Under the pieces are notes generated by a model. The model saw nothing but the letters and a program-made list of their open reading frames with translations, ran no database searches and had not been told where the DNA came from. Source: Anniella stebbinsi (taxonomy: Eukaryota > Chordata > Lepidosauria > Squamata > Anniellidae). Taken from it: a stretch of DNA of 64,000 bases. How positions within the stretch are numbered: the first letter of the stretch is position 1; each line of letters starts with the position of its first letter. The stretch spans positions 72,346,763 to 72,410,762 of the forward strand of contig JARDYH010000007.1 of assembly GCA_029215795.1 (NCBI GenBank), written 5' to 3'. Positions 9,394 through 21,808 of this stretch are shown one piece after another. A program made the translations under genes and the position numbers.

Positions 9394-10854
9394 GCTGGGC
9401 TGGTTACGTAAGAACGAGTGAGTAAATATGAGCTTGGCATTGGGCTTGTGGCTTTAGATGAGAGGCACTTAAGCTCCTGGGCAGTCCCTGGGCAACCTTG
9501 ACAGCTGATTCTCTTTGTCTATTGATTGCCTCAAGGAGTCCCTTTGTGCATCAGCTGGTTCTCTCCCATAACCAAGAGAACGCGACCCCTTTTCGACCTC
9601 TCTCGCTCTTGGCAAGGAAGCAGAGAGCTTTGGGTTTCAACTCGTGGAATACAAAGAAGCCATGGGAAAGAGAGGAATGCTTCCCTATCTAAAAGCCAGC
9701 TTGCTTTTTTTTTTGTTCCACAGAAAGGGGCCTTCTGGCGGCCATTTCCCATTTTCTGCGTGGTCATGTCCCAGTGAGTTGAGTTTTCATTATGATTTTG
9801 GCACGGTAGAGCAGCCGGTTGAAGACTTTGCATTCAGTGAAAATGACCCCCCCAAATTCTCTGCCACCAGGATTTTTAGTGAGATGAAGCCATGTTTTGA
9901 ATATACAAGTGCACTGAGACTATACCTCAGCATCATTCCCAGGGTTAAAGATCAAAGATAACAACAAGCAGCTTGAGGTAAAATGGGTAGAGCTGAGCGG
10001 AAATTTCTCAGATGAGATTTTTTCCCCCCGAGAAAATATGCATACAAGAAAACAGAACATTAAAACACAACAACAATGGAGCTGTTAATTAAAGAGATAT
10101 GAAAGGGAATAGCCCAACGCAGCTGATGGTGATGGAGACAGTTGTCCTCATCCACTTTCTCACAGGGCAGTTGGAGCCAAACACCTTTTTGTGAGGAAAG
10201 GCGAAGCCCAATTCATACTGATGGCTTTGCTTCGTAGAACCTGGGCTTGTTGACTGATCTTGAAATGGCTCAGGCACGGCAAATATGTACACTCAAGTAA
10301 AAATACACAGAATCCAATTGTTAGGCATGGAAGCCGGACAGCTTCTAATGAATTGCTTGAGTTATTCAGTGGACTTCTGAGCAGGGTATGGCTTGTTTTA
10401 GGATCAACGATGGCAACGAATCATCACCACTGACTACCACCAAGAGAAGAGATGGGTTTTTCAAAACAAGACTGGATGTTCCTTTCAAACATGAAAATTA
10501 GCCAAGTAATGCTAACATGATGTAAGAATCCCTGAAGGAGATCCCAAACACTAGTGGTTAGGAATTCCATAAATCCTACAGCAGGACAGGGTCAGAATCA
10601 GCATCCAATATCCTTGGGCAGTTTCTAAGACCTCAACAAAGTGCACACAACGAGCAGCTGAGTCTGTGAGCCATACACCATTTTAATTACCCACAATGCC
10701 CTGAGGTGATGCTATGGCAGAGGCATTGGAGATCATTAAAAATAGAGGTTGACTTGCAGCTGCCTGACAGATTGCAGAGCTGCTTATTACTTACCAGCGG
10801 GAGAATCTTCTGGGGAAGGCACCAATACAGGAGGGGCACCACCGTAGTCTTTTG

Positions 10855-11285
10855 ATGGGGTGGTCCTCAAATCTGGACATACGGTGGGATCAGCAACTGA
10901 AGATGCCTGGTTCAAATCCTGCCCCCTCCCTCCGAGAAGTTCCAATAGTGAATCTAGAGATGCCAAAGGACGTTAGAAGTTGTCATTGCAATCACCTGAT
11001 ACTGGAGGACGCTGCCCATTTTATTTTAACTTGTGAAAGTTACTCAGATATTAGGAAAATTTATATTCTCCCATTGTTGACACAACTGACTGGAAGAACA
11101 ACTGCTGAAAAGTTGTGTTTTTTATTGCGTGATTTTAGTAAATATGTAACTTTTAGAACAGCGAAATTTCTGGTTTTGGCCATGCGTGTGAGAGTAAATA
11201 GTGTTGACTCTAGGGATGTAATTTCATGTATATGAGAAGTGTATAAATGGCTGGTGGCTATATACAATAAAATTTACTGACTGAC
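10855..11285 (+). mobile_element. non-LTR retrotransposon 3' end with CTGA-repeat tail
   Basis: An open frame at 10852-11235 encodes CHCNHLILEDAAHFILTCESY, a zinc-knuckle-like reverse transcriptase C-terminus (C..C....ED..H....C..Y). It is followed within 50 bp by AATAAAATTTACTGACTGACTGAAT, a short tandem tail typical of some LINE clades. It is a truncated element, not a host gene. The clade is not determined. Confidence 0.6.
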
Positions 11286-12554
11286 TGAATCTAGAGATGA
11301 AAGAAGTGTGGAGAATTAAAATGTACAGCAAGATAACTTTCTGACAGCCCTGGATCCTACAGCCTATGTCTGGTGGTTGTTTGTATGTCTGTGTAGGAAG
11401 AGTATCGTGACTTCTTGAATGACTCTGAAAAATTACCATGTTACTTAGGACACTAGAAAAGGAACTTCCTGGCACACCACTTTAGGCCCTGGAAGCCATG
11501 GTTTAGAAGAGGAATTGCTCCTAAAGATAACATCCGAATGCGTCTCAAGTGACCACCAGGAAGAATTCTGAGAGGATGAAGAAATAGGCCATGCCGCAAC
11601 GTTTTTGTCCTTTGCAAGAGGTTCAGATTACTTGTCTCTTCTAATAGAAATGATATTTATTGTGCTCTAACTTAATATGCCTTGTGGCTGGATCAAGGCT
11701 GCAAAATGGGTCACGTGCAGAGTCTCATGAGGAGATTCTTTTGTGAGGAGCATTATCCTCACAACTCTTGTTTTTTTCCTGGGCTCTGTTCACTACTCTG
11801 GCAGGAGAATGAAGTCTAATGGATTAGTGGGTAAATTTTGAGTACATCTCCTGGACTCTCTTTCGAGAAAGAGATGGAGAATAGGCTCTGAGAGAGCAAA
11901 AGGAGTGAGACCCCCTTCAGGGGGCTAGCTGGGACTTCATTTGGATCCTCCCTTCCCACAGCTTTAAACTCAACCCAGCCAGGTGGCCCAGAAGGATACC
12001 ATGGACAATGCTACCACGAGCTGTAGCGTGATCCAGAATCAACAGGGTCACACGTCCCATGGCATCAGTCATCCACCAGGGTGACCAAGCCTGTTATTCT
12101 CCCCCAAATCAGGCCTGAACCTGGATTGGATCTAAATAAACACTATCCTGCAAGACTACCTGGATTTGAGAAGCCAACAACCTGCTTGAAAATGGCAATT
12201 AAATCAGACACAGAGCTACGGAGTCATGGCAGCAACTGCTTCCAATTTCTGTTCTTAAATGAAGTTCTGGCAGAGGTAATAGACAAAGAAGCAAACACCG
12301 GAATGCTATTTCTGGGGGACGAGCTTGGAGCCAGACTCTGAAAGGGTTCAAGTGCTGGGGCAGAGAGCCTGGCAAAATAGTTGAGCTGTAGCCTGTTCCA
12401 AAAGGAATTGGGTAACAGGAGGAGTGCATGAGCCATGGGAACTTACACCAGTTGGTGGAGGAGTCCAGAAAGTCCATTTGGATATACATTTTGTGACAGC
12501 ACACAAATACAAGGGATTTCTTAGGTCTGATCGGTGTAGGATCCGGGCAATGTA

Positions 12555-12650
12555 GCTGCTACCACGAAAAGCCTACCCAACCTGGCCAATGGGAATGATG
12601 GGAATTGTAGCCCCAAACATCTGGAGGGCACCAGGTTGGGAAAGACGGGT
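12555..12650. mobile_element. half of a foldback MITE (CCAACCTGG family)
   Basis: CCTACCCAACCTGGCC...GGGAATTGTAGCCCCAAACATCTGGAGGGCACC...AGGTTGGGAAAG, matching the family at 2483-2615. The AT-rich stretch after it (12690-12900) holds only TAAATAAATA-type sequence. Confidence 0.55.
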
Positions 12651-12959
12651 ATAGGACAATGGTTTCATATATTATAAAATGCCATTTCCTATCCTAATTT
12701 TTTTTAAAAAAACAACACACGGATATTTTATTTAATAAATGTACAATAAATGCATACGTTCACAATCCATCTATCATTACATTGATGCGCTACTTAAACT
12801 AGATGCATTTATTTTATAAATAAAATATAAATAAATAACTTAATTACTAATTAATGATTAACTTAATAATGATCCATTCCTACTTTATTATGCATTTCCC
12901 GGGAACTACATGTTGCAATGATTAGTTTTAAACAATTTCCAGCAACATCACTTCTTATC

Positions 12960-13247
12960 TCGACAGCTGGGAATCGAAAGCCAGCCCAGAGCGCATGCGC
13001 CGACATAACGCGGCGGGAGGGGCAAGACTCGCTCCATCCGAGGCTGCGGATTGGAGGAACGCCGCTGCGGCTCTGCGCCTGCGCAGAAGCGTTTGGAGGA
13101 CTGTGGAGGTGGTGGGGAGCGGATCATAGACGCGCGCGGTGGTTGTTAGTAGAGAACGCCCACCAGGGGAAGTGGGCGTCCAGTACTTCCGGGCAGTGGG
13201 TGGCATTTTGCTTCCGGGTTACGGCGGTGACAGAAACTGGCGGGGAG
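12960..13247 (+). promoter_or_regulatory. XRCC1: XRCC1 CpG promoter and 5' leader
   Basis: CpG-rich block just upstream of the XRCC1 start. It contains GCGCATGCGC at 12991-13000 and TGCGCCTGCGCA at 13074-13085 (both NRF1-like), an inverted CCAAT box (ATTGG, 13050-13054), and two ETS-like CTTCCGGG sites at 13186-13193 and 13211-13218. There is no TATA box. This is the usual layout of a housekeeping repair-gene promoter. The transcription start was not mapped. Confidence 0.7.
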
Positions 13248-13298
13248 ATGCCGGAGATCGCGGTCCGACATGTGGTGTCTGCGAGCAGCTCGGACACG
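13248..13298 (+). CDS. XRCC1: XRCC1 exon 1
   Basis: 17 codons, MPEIAVRHVVSASSSDT, ending ACG/GTGCGG in phase 0. The start has G at -3. Codon 12 (13281-13283) is GCG, Ala. Confidence 0.95.
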
Positions 13299-16200
13299 GT
13301 GCGGGCGGGAGCGTAGGCGAGCCCGCGGGCCGCCTTTGGCTGGGAGGCGCCTCCGTGCGGGGCAGGGGAGAGAGGGCGATGCGTTCCGTTGGTGCTTGGA
13401 AGCGGCCATTCGCAGGGGGGGTGGGCGCTTTGTGATTGGTGGGCCCTGGAAGAGCCCAGTGTGGGGGATTAGGGGGAGGGAGGCAGGTGGTTGAAAAGGG
13501 GTATTGTGGGAGGGGGGGGCGATGGAGCAGGAATTGCTGTATTCAATGCCAACGTTTGTAGGGCGTCTGGAGGTATGAAGTGACCATGGTGGGGGAAGGG
13601 ATGGCAGGGGGGAGATACCATATGTGTGTGTGGGGGGGGGAAGAGGCATTAAGCCTATATGCATAGAGTGACCCAATGAAAAGGAGGACAGGGCTCCTGT
13701 ATCTTTAACAGTTGCAAAGGACAGAGAATTTCAGCAGGTGTCATTTGTATGCATGCAGCACCTGGTGAAATTACTTCTTCATCGCAACAGTTAAAGCGGC
13801 AGGAGCCCTGTCCTCTTGACCATGTACAAAAGAGGGCAGGGCTTCTACGGCTTTAACTGTTGTGATGAAGAGGGAATTTCACCAGGTTCTGCATATATAC
13901 ACATAACACCTGCTGAAATTCCCTTTTCTATGAAACTGTTAAAGATACAGGAGCCCTGTCCTCCTTTTCATAGGGTCAGCCTAGCATTGCACCAGTTGCT
14001 GGGGAACATGGGTGGGTGGGTGCTTTTGCACCCGTATCCTGCTTGTGGGTTCCTGGTAGACAGCTGGTTGGCCACTGTGTGATCAGAGTGCTGGACGAGA
14101 TGGACCTTTGGTCTGATCCAGCAGGGCTCTTCTGATGTTCTTAAGAGATCTATGGAGTTGGGAGCAGACCATGGTGAGGAAGAGAAGGGGAGTGATGTGG
14201 GTGGGGGGAGCAGGCTATGGTGGGGAAGTGATGTGGGGGGAATAGACCGTGGAGGTGGGGTGGAGTGAAATCACTGGGGTTGGAGGGATTATATCCTGCC
14301 ATCCGTTTCTCTCTTTTTTCCCCCTTCCCATCTCCCCAACTTTCTCTACCCCCCAGACTCACTGTGCCGAGAACCTGCTCAAGGCCGACACCTACCGCAA
14401 GTGGAAGGCCGCCCAAGCAGGGGAGAAACAAGTCTCTGTCATATTACAGGTGAGTTTTCATTTGTCTCTTGTGTGGTCCTGTTTTGAAATTAGCCCTGAC
14501 TCTCCTGCAGGACTGTTGTGAGTGTAAATACTTGCGAAACGCTTCTATTGTAGCGAATTGCTCTAAGTCCGGCTCATGCAGTTAGTTTCTCAGAGCCGTG
14601 AATAGCCGTGGCTCTGTCTCGGCCACCTAAGTATCTCCTGCAAAAGGATATTAATTTGAAATGAGCTGTAGGCGAATGGTAGCAGCTGCAAAGAACCCTG
14701 GTCCAGTGGTGGAGGTTGCTATTGACCACATCCAGGTACCGCCTGGTTCATGGTGATGGTTCGCCACGTAACTGCAGGCATGTACATGGTTGTGGAGGCA
14801 AAGCATATTGTATGAACTGATCTGTAGTACTGACAAATGACAACCCTCTCAGTGTGTTGTAATTTGGCCTTGTGTCTGACTGTAGACACATTGCTCTAAA
14901 AAGGACATTATGGATGCTTGGGCAAGGTGTGTGAATTGCCGCAGCTCTTGTGTCCACGCTCCCTATCAAGCTGCTTTTGCTTCCAGGCTATCGCTTTGAA
15001 AAAAACTCTGATTTGGGAGGTCATGCACGGAGTTTGTAAACTGGGGTCTGAATTCCTATCTCTAGCACCATACGCTGGACTAGCAGCTTGTCTGGATGTA
15101 GTAAGCCTGCTTTTGCAAATGATCCACCAGGTTGAATGCAGCCCAGCATCATGCATTCAACCTCCATATTTTCGTTGTCTCGGGCAGCAAAATCAGAAGC
15201 TCTGTTAGGCCTCCAGTGAAGAGGCTGTACCTCATTAGCAGAGTGCTTCAACCTGACATCATGAATTAAAAGGATCTTGGGTACCAGGACTGGGAAAGGG
15301 AAGGCTTCTGCTGAGACCTTGGCGAGCCACCGCCAGTCAGTTTAGACAATACTGGGCTGGAATGACCAGCAATCTCACTTGGTATAAGATGGTGATACAG
15401 GTTAATATAGTAGGCTATTGTACATGCCTGGGACATGTATCTTGGCTTACCATACAGACCTGGGCTGCAGGGTATTCTTCGTGTGTTTCCTCTAATCCCC
15501 TGCTGAGGCTGTCCTGTCTCCCCACAGTTTGAGAAAGAGGAGCAGATCCACAGCATCGACATTGGTAATGAAGGCTCCGCGTTTGTGGAAGTACTGGCTG
15601 GCAGCTCTGCCTCCTCCAGCGAACAGAACTACGAGGTGACGGGCGGGGGGCGTTTTGTGTGTGTGTGTGTGTGTGTGAACTGGATGGTACTCAGGGCCTC
15701 ATGTGCCATCCTGATTTCAAAGCTGGCTCTTCTGTAGCAAGAGCTGATGTTTCCAATTATGCTGGATCAGAGTTATCTCCTTGTTGCTGTTGGATGTGTC
15801 ATTTTTGGTCTGTGGTGTTGAAGCAGCCTATAAGGGAGATGGAGCCATCTTGAAAGGGCGCTTAAAATCAGTAGTAGGAAATTTGAATCCGGGAGTGGGT
15901 GGGAGGGAGTAGAGTCACAGATGGGTAGGACTCCAGCAATGTAAGCCAGCTACTCATTGAATGCAGCTACATTCAAAACAATCAATGCTAGCCAAATACG
16001 GCAGGGTACCATAAAGACACGCAACACAATGTCTGTATTGTGCCTCTTCCCTGCATGTGGCAATTTCCATTGGGAGCCAGGCGCGTGGCTCAGTATCTCT
16101 CCCCCCCCCAGCTCTATACTCTAACCCATCCCTCAAGCCCATTGGGTTTGAAACGGCACTTAGTAGGATATGTAACCTTTCAAAGTCTGCACCATGATAT

Positions 16201-19200
16201 CCACCGTATCCTTTCTCTTCCACCTCAGGTGCTCTTGGGCACGTCCTCTTTCATGTCCCCCTCAGAGAGCAAGAGCGGCACCAACCTCAACAGGGTCCGT
16301 ATGTTTGGGCCAGATAAGCTGGTGAAAGCCACGACGGAGAGGAAGTGGGACCGGGTTAAGATCGTTTGTACCCAGCCCTATACTAAGGTTTGTATTTTGG
16401 AGAGCAAAATGAGGCACGATATAAGGGATGCTGACCAGTGTCAGACTTGGTCAGAGACTTGCTAAGTAGTGGTAAGGTAGTTGTCATTTCTCTTGGTTTC
16501 ACACTGGCCTGTATTACAGGAGCATTTTGAGGTTGAGTTTTATTGCAAAGGACTTTGTGTGTTGTAATAGAAGATGTTAATGAAGGCAAAGAGAGACTAA
16601 TTATTATTATTTACATTTATATACCGCCCCATAGCTGAAGCTCAAGCTCTCTCATTGAACATTTAAAAACTAATATACAAAATTTAAAACCATAAAAGCC
16701 TAAAAACAAACGACATCTCATTTAAATTGTCCAGGACTCAGTTTAAAAAGCTCAACATATGCTGTTACATGCCTGGGAGAAGAGAAAAGTCTTCACCTGG
16801 CGCTGAAAAGATGACAGCGTTAGTGCCAGGCAAGCCTCGTTGGGGAGAACGTTCCATGGTTGGGTGGGGGGCGCCACTGAGAAGGCCCTCTCCCTTGTTG
16901 CCGTCCTCCGAGCTTCCCTCGGAGTAGGCACTCGGAGGAGGACCTTAGATGTTGATCGTAGTGTATGGGTAGGTTCGTGTCGGGAGAGGCGTTCCGTCAG
17001 GTATTGTGGTCCCCAAGCTGTGTAAGTCTTTTATCGGTTAAAACCTTCACCTTGAATCGGGCATCTCAACTAGTCTGGGACATTTACCTGTGGCTATGTC
17101 TGGAAAATGGAGAGTGTGACTGTTTTTTGTTCTTTCTCAGAGCTCCCCAAAATCTATGAGTATCCCCTGTCTAGAGATGTGGAAGCATACTTCACATTTG
17201 GGCTTTCACCTCATCTCTAGATGGGCATATCCGCATCAATGCAGTGCGCTGCCAGAAACGGTTAGAATCTGGTCATGGGATACTTTTTGGAGCGTGATCC
17301 TGTGCAGATCCATCCTACTGAGTTCAGCGGGACTTGCTCTCAAGTGGATATGCTTGGGGTTGTACTTTTAATGGGGCTGACCTCCAGCAAAAGAGAGCAG
17401 AAGCCTCAGAGTTTGTGTGTCCTCAGTATGAAAAGATAAATAATGAGCAAGTACTTACTGCCAGCACAGTTGTTTATAAACGGAGCTGTTACGTTACTCT
17501 GACTCAGGAATATTACTCTTATCTCTGCCTCACATGCATCTGTTAGCAGAGCTGACACTTGCCCCTAGCTTTGGAAGGAGTGTGGGATGATGATTGGAGA
17601 AAGGAGCAGCCTGGGAGGCTATCAACAACCGCTGAAGACTGCTTGATCGATAAAACTGGTTCTTCTTCTGCGTGGGTCAGGAACCTCTTTCAGCCCAAGG
17701 GTTGAATTCCGTTCTGGAGAAGCTCTCAGGGCCACGTTCCAGCAGGGGTGGGCTGAATGCAAAAGACAGTGGAGCCAGAGGCAAAAGCGATGGGGCCAAA
17801 ATACCAAAACAACCCCAGCATATTTTAGTTTAAAGCGCTTAACTGTCGGTAACTCGTCCTTAGGAGAGGCATTTCAAGCTTTTTGAATGGACTGGGGGAC
17901 TGCACCAAAGTTGGGAAACGGCCAACTGATTGGTGGTTGGGGGGAAAGGGGTGGGGCCAGAGAGTGAGGGCGTGGCTACCCAGGGAATACTGGAGGGCCC
18001 CCAGGTTCCCCACCCCAGTTCTCCTGAGCCGTCTGCTTTTCTCCCCAGTCCTTGGCTTATGGCCTCTCCTTTGTGAGGTTCCACTCACCGCCAGAAAACA
18101 ACGAAGTTCATTCCAAAGCGGCTTCGCCGGTGAGTATCCCAGGGACTTGGCTTCCATCCTCCCTTCGCTCTTGACTCTTTCCCCTTGGCCAGAGCGTCAC
18201 CAGTGTCTTCTTCTCTCCCTGCTCTGCACCCTTCAGAAAGTCACCAAGCTGGGCCAGTTCAAGGTGAAGGAGGATGACAGCGACGCCTTGAAGCCTGGCG
18301 CCCTGTTCTTCAGCCGCACCAGCAAGCCCCTGGTCTCTCCGCCTAAAGGTAGCTGCAGCGCACCGGTCGGTGTCTTGCCTCCGGCTGGCGGATAACCCTT
18401 GCTGGATCGGAACAAAGGCCCATCAAGTCCGGCGTTGTGTTTCCCCCAGTGGCCAGCCGGCAGGGCAGGATGAAGGCGGTGGGCTTCCCCTTGCTGTGGC
18501 TGCCTGGCAATGGATATCAAGCGGCATGCTGCCCCTGGCCCAGTGGGATTCCATTTAGCCGTCTTGACTAGTAGCTATTACCAATTTTGACTGATGTGTG
18601 TATGGATTTATTACTTATTTGAGGTGCAATCCTATGCATGTTTCAACACAAAAAAGGACTAGGGCTTTTTTTTTTCTAAACAGACATAGGGTTAAGCCCT
18701 TAAAGTATTTTTATCCTGTTCCTGAGCAAAAAAAACAGCTCCCAGAGGGTTTACAATTAGTAAAAAAAGCTCGTCCCTGCAATCGAGAAAGGACATGGCA
18801 CACAAGGAAAGAGGGATGGGGAGGGAAGAGGGAAACGTTAAGTAGACTTTCAGCAAGACTGGTGGAATGGAGTTAGCATAAGTGGGGTTAAAAGACAGGA
18901 TCTGTTGGCTTCCCTTTGGCTCTCGATTGAACGCTAGGCCATGAAATGCAAAGCATCAGCTCTACCATTGTGGCTCAGTTCAGACAACACGTTTCTCAAC
19001 GGTGGTTTTAGAACTCCACGGTGGAGCTTTCACACCACCGTTGAGAAATGTGTGGTCTGGCGGGAAAACTCTGCGCAATGGTGGAGGTTTGTTTGGGAGA
19101 ACACTCCACGCAGAATATCAACGCTGTTCCTGCACGACCGTTGTGCTGCGTGTTGTGTGGCGGGCTCCGTGGAGTTTTCCGTTGCATTGATTTTCCCCAC

Positions 19201-21777
19201 TGGCTACAGAGTTCCCTAGCAAGAGGGGCAAAAGGAGGGAGTGCCACTCTTGGAGAGCCTCCTGGATTGTTTTTTCCACAGCAGTGGCTGATGGGATACC
19301 ATCGGGAGGACTGGGGGAAGGAGAGAGGGTGGAGGAACTGTCAGTCAACGTCGCGATAGTTTTTACTCAACTCCACAGTAGCCCACAGCCACACAAAGGT
19401 GGAGGTAGAACACATTGTGTGGGGAGTACTGCGTGAACTGTCTGAACTGAGCCTGTGCGCACTCATGAGGGTTACAATCATTGTCGTTATTCTTTGGTCT
19501 TGCAGCCTCTCAGAATGACCAGCCTTCGCCCAGTTATGCCGCTGCCTCGCTGCAAACTGGTACGTCCGTTTCCCCTGACCCGTCACCGTCCTCCGTGGAA
19601 AAACCCACCACCAAGGCCTCACCCAAGGTAAGAACTGGGTACCATATGGATGGTGTGGCTATGCAGTCATTCCCACATGTTAGCCTTGACTAGGTCCCCC
19701 CTCCCCCCCAGTTGTAGTTGACCAGTACTTTGTACTTTGCCCGGAAACTAATTGACAGCCAGTGGAGTGATTTTAATGTTGGCGTAATATGCTCACCCCT
19801 AGATGTACCGGTGACCAACCTGGCTGCCATATTTTGAACTAGTTTTGAAATAATATTTATTTCTTACCTGCCTCTCCCTCCGGATCGAGGAGTGGAACCG
19901 CATCAATGCCAGCAATATAAAATACGTAAACGGATTAAAAGCATATAAAATTAATGCCTTATTAAAATCAACAAAGTCTTAAAATTCGACTGGGTAGGCC
20001 TGCCAGAAGAGATCAGTCTTTATAGTACTTCCTGTGCATTATCTCAGGGGTATAGAACCTCTTTCAGCTCAAGGATGGAATTCCAGTTTGGAAATGAATA
20101 ATTTGAATACGGTGTTTGAGTCTTTTTATCTTTGTACCATTGCCCCTTTTATGTCCACCACTCTATACCTATAGATATGGAGCGGTGTGCAAATGTTGTA
20201 AATAAATAAATAAAAGCTTGTGGGGGGCATGTTCTAGTAGTGAGGGGGGCTGAAGGCAAAAGGTGTGTGGTTATGGTGACTACAAATCCCAGCATCTTTT
20301 AGCTTAAAGCTCTTGCTGCACGCTACTAAGCCTTAAGGAGAGGCATTTCAACTCTTTAGAATGGGGGAAAAGACTGTGCAAAAGCCAGGAGACTACAGAA
20401 TGTTCAGAGAACGAAGGGAAACGGGGCCTTGCCATATGGAGAACCCTGGAGGGTGGGGTTGTTACCCGAGGCAGGCCAGATCTGGCCCTTGGGCTTGAGT
20501 TTTCGCACCTCTGCATTATCTAGGCACTTGCACTGGCTGCCTGTATGCTTCCGAGCCCGATTCAAGGTGCTGGTTTTAACCTATCAAGTCTTACATGTTG
20601 GGACAGCAATACCTGACGGAACGCCTCTCCTGACCTGGACATACCTGGACACTATGCTCAACATTTGGGGACCTCCTTCGGGTGATCGGAGGGTGGCTAC
20701 GAGGGAGAGGGCCTTTTCAGTGGTGACCCCCCCCCCCAAACTGTGGAACAATTTCCTCACTGAGGCTCGCCTGGCCCCAACACTGTCAGCTTTTCAACGC
20801 CAGGTTAAGACTGTCCTTTTCTCCCAGGTGTTTAATGGCATTTATGCCAGCTGCCCGAACGTGCCTAGTATTTGATTGAAATTGTTTTTAGGTGTTTTAA
20901 TTGTTTTAAAGGTTGTATATTTATAATTTTAGGCTGTATTTTATCATTGTATGAATTGTTGTAAACTGCCCAGAGAGTTTCATCTATTGGGCAGTATAGA
21001 TATGAAAATAATAACAGCAAGAGCAACGGCTACCAAAAATACATCCCAAGAGATAACAGTGTAACAACAGTTTCATGTAGGAAATGCCATCAATTCCAAG
21101 AAACGATAGACCAGGTAACAGGAGGATGTGAAATTCTGGCAGGAATGGGCTGTACAGACAGACACAATACAGCTGCCACCCAGTAGATATGTGATGTGTT
21201 GACTGAGATACGGATCCGTCGCAGCGTCAACTGCATCTCCTCTCTGGGCGCGTGAACTGGAGGCCCAAGCTAAGGGGGACACCGACAGCTCAATCCGCCC
21301 CTTGTCTACTCAGAAATACATTCCGTTGAGTTCAGTGGGGCTTGCTCCCAGGTAAATGGGCACGGGATCCTTGCCTTAGTTTCTGTCTACTTGCAGGAGC
21401 CCACGCCAGTCAAGAGGAAGTTTGAATTCAGCAAGGAAAACGCGAGCCTCTCAACTGCGGCCAAGAAAACTCACCCCGATACCCCCCGGCCCGTGCAGCC
21501 GCCCTCCAAGAAACTCAAAGGTGTGTGTGCGGCCTGGGGGTGGGGGGGTGGGGTGGGGAGTGCATTTTGGAAACGAGGCTTCACAGTCCTTTCCCTTGCG
21601 GGAGACTGGAGATTATATTTGGGATTGGTTGAACTTGCTTGCGTTGATGAGTAACCTTGGAGTGTAGGTCGAAGGAGGTTTGCCCAGGGCTAAATCCTTC
21701 CACGTGGATGCTTCGTAAGTGTGTGTAGGTTTGCAACCTTGCTCTTTTCCTCCAGGAGGATAGCTGCGTATGGGTAG

Positions 21778-21808
<31 letters not shown>

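Noticed and set aside
10852..11235. 127-codon open frame as a host gene
   Set aside because: Its CxC...ED..H...C..Y pattern and the CTGA tail mark it as a LINE 3' end.
13146..13676. 176-codon minus-strand frame over XRCC1 exon 1
   Set aside because: Antisense to the promoter and exon 1, low complexity, no family resemblance.
17883..18395. 170-codon frame overlapping XRCC1 exons 5 and 6
   Set aside because: It reads the exons in the wrong frame and crosses both introns.
20429..20875. 148-codon open frame as a host gene
   Set aside because: LHWLPV and QVKTVLFSQVF are L2 reverse-transcriptase C-terminal motifs.
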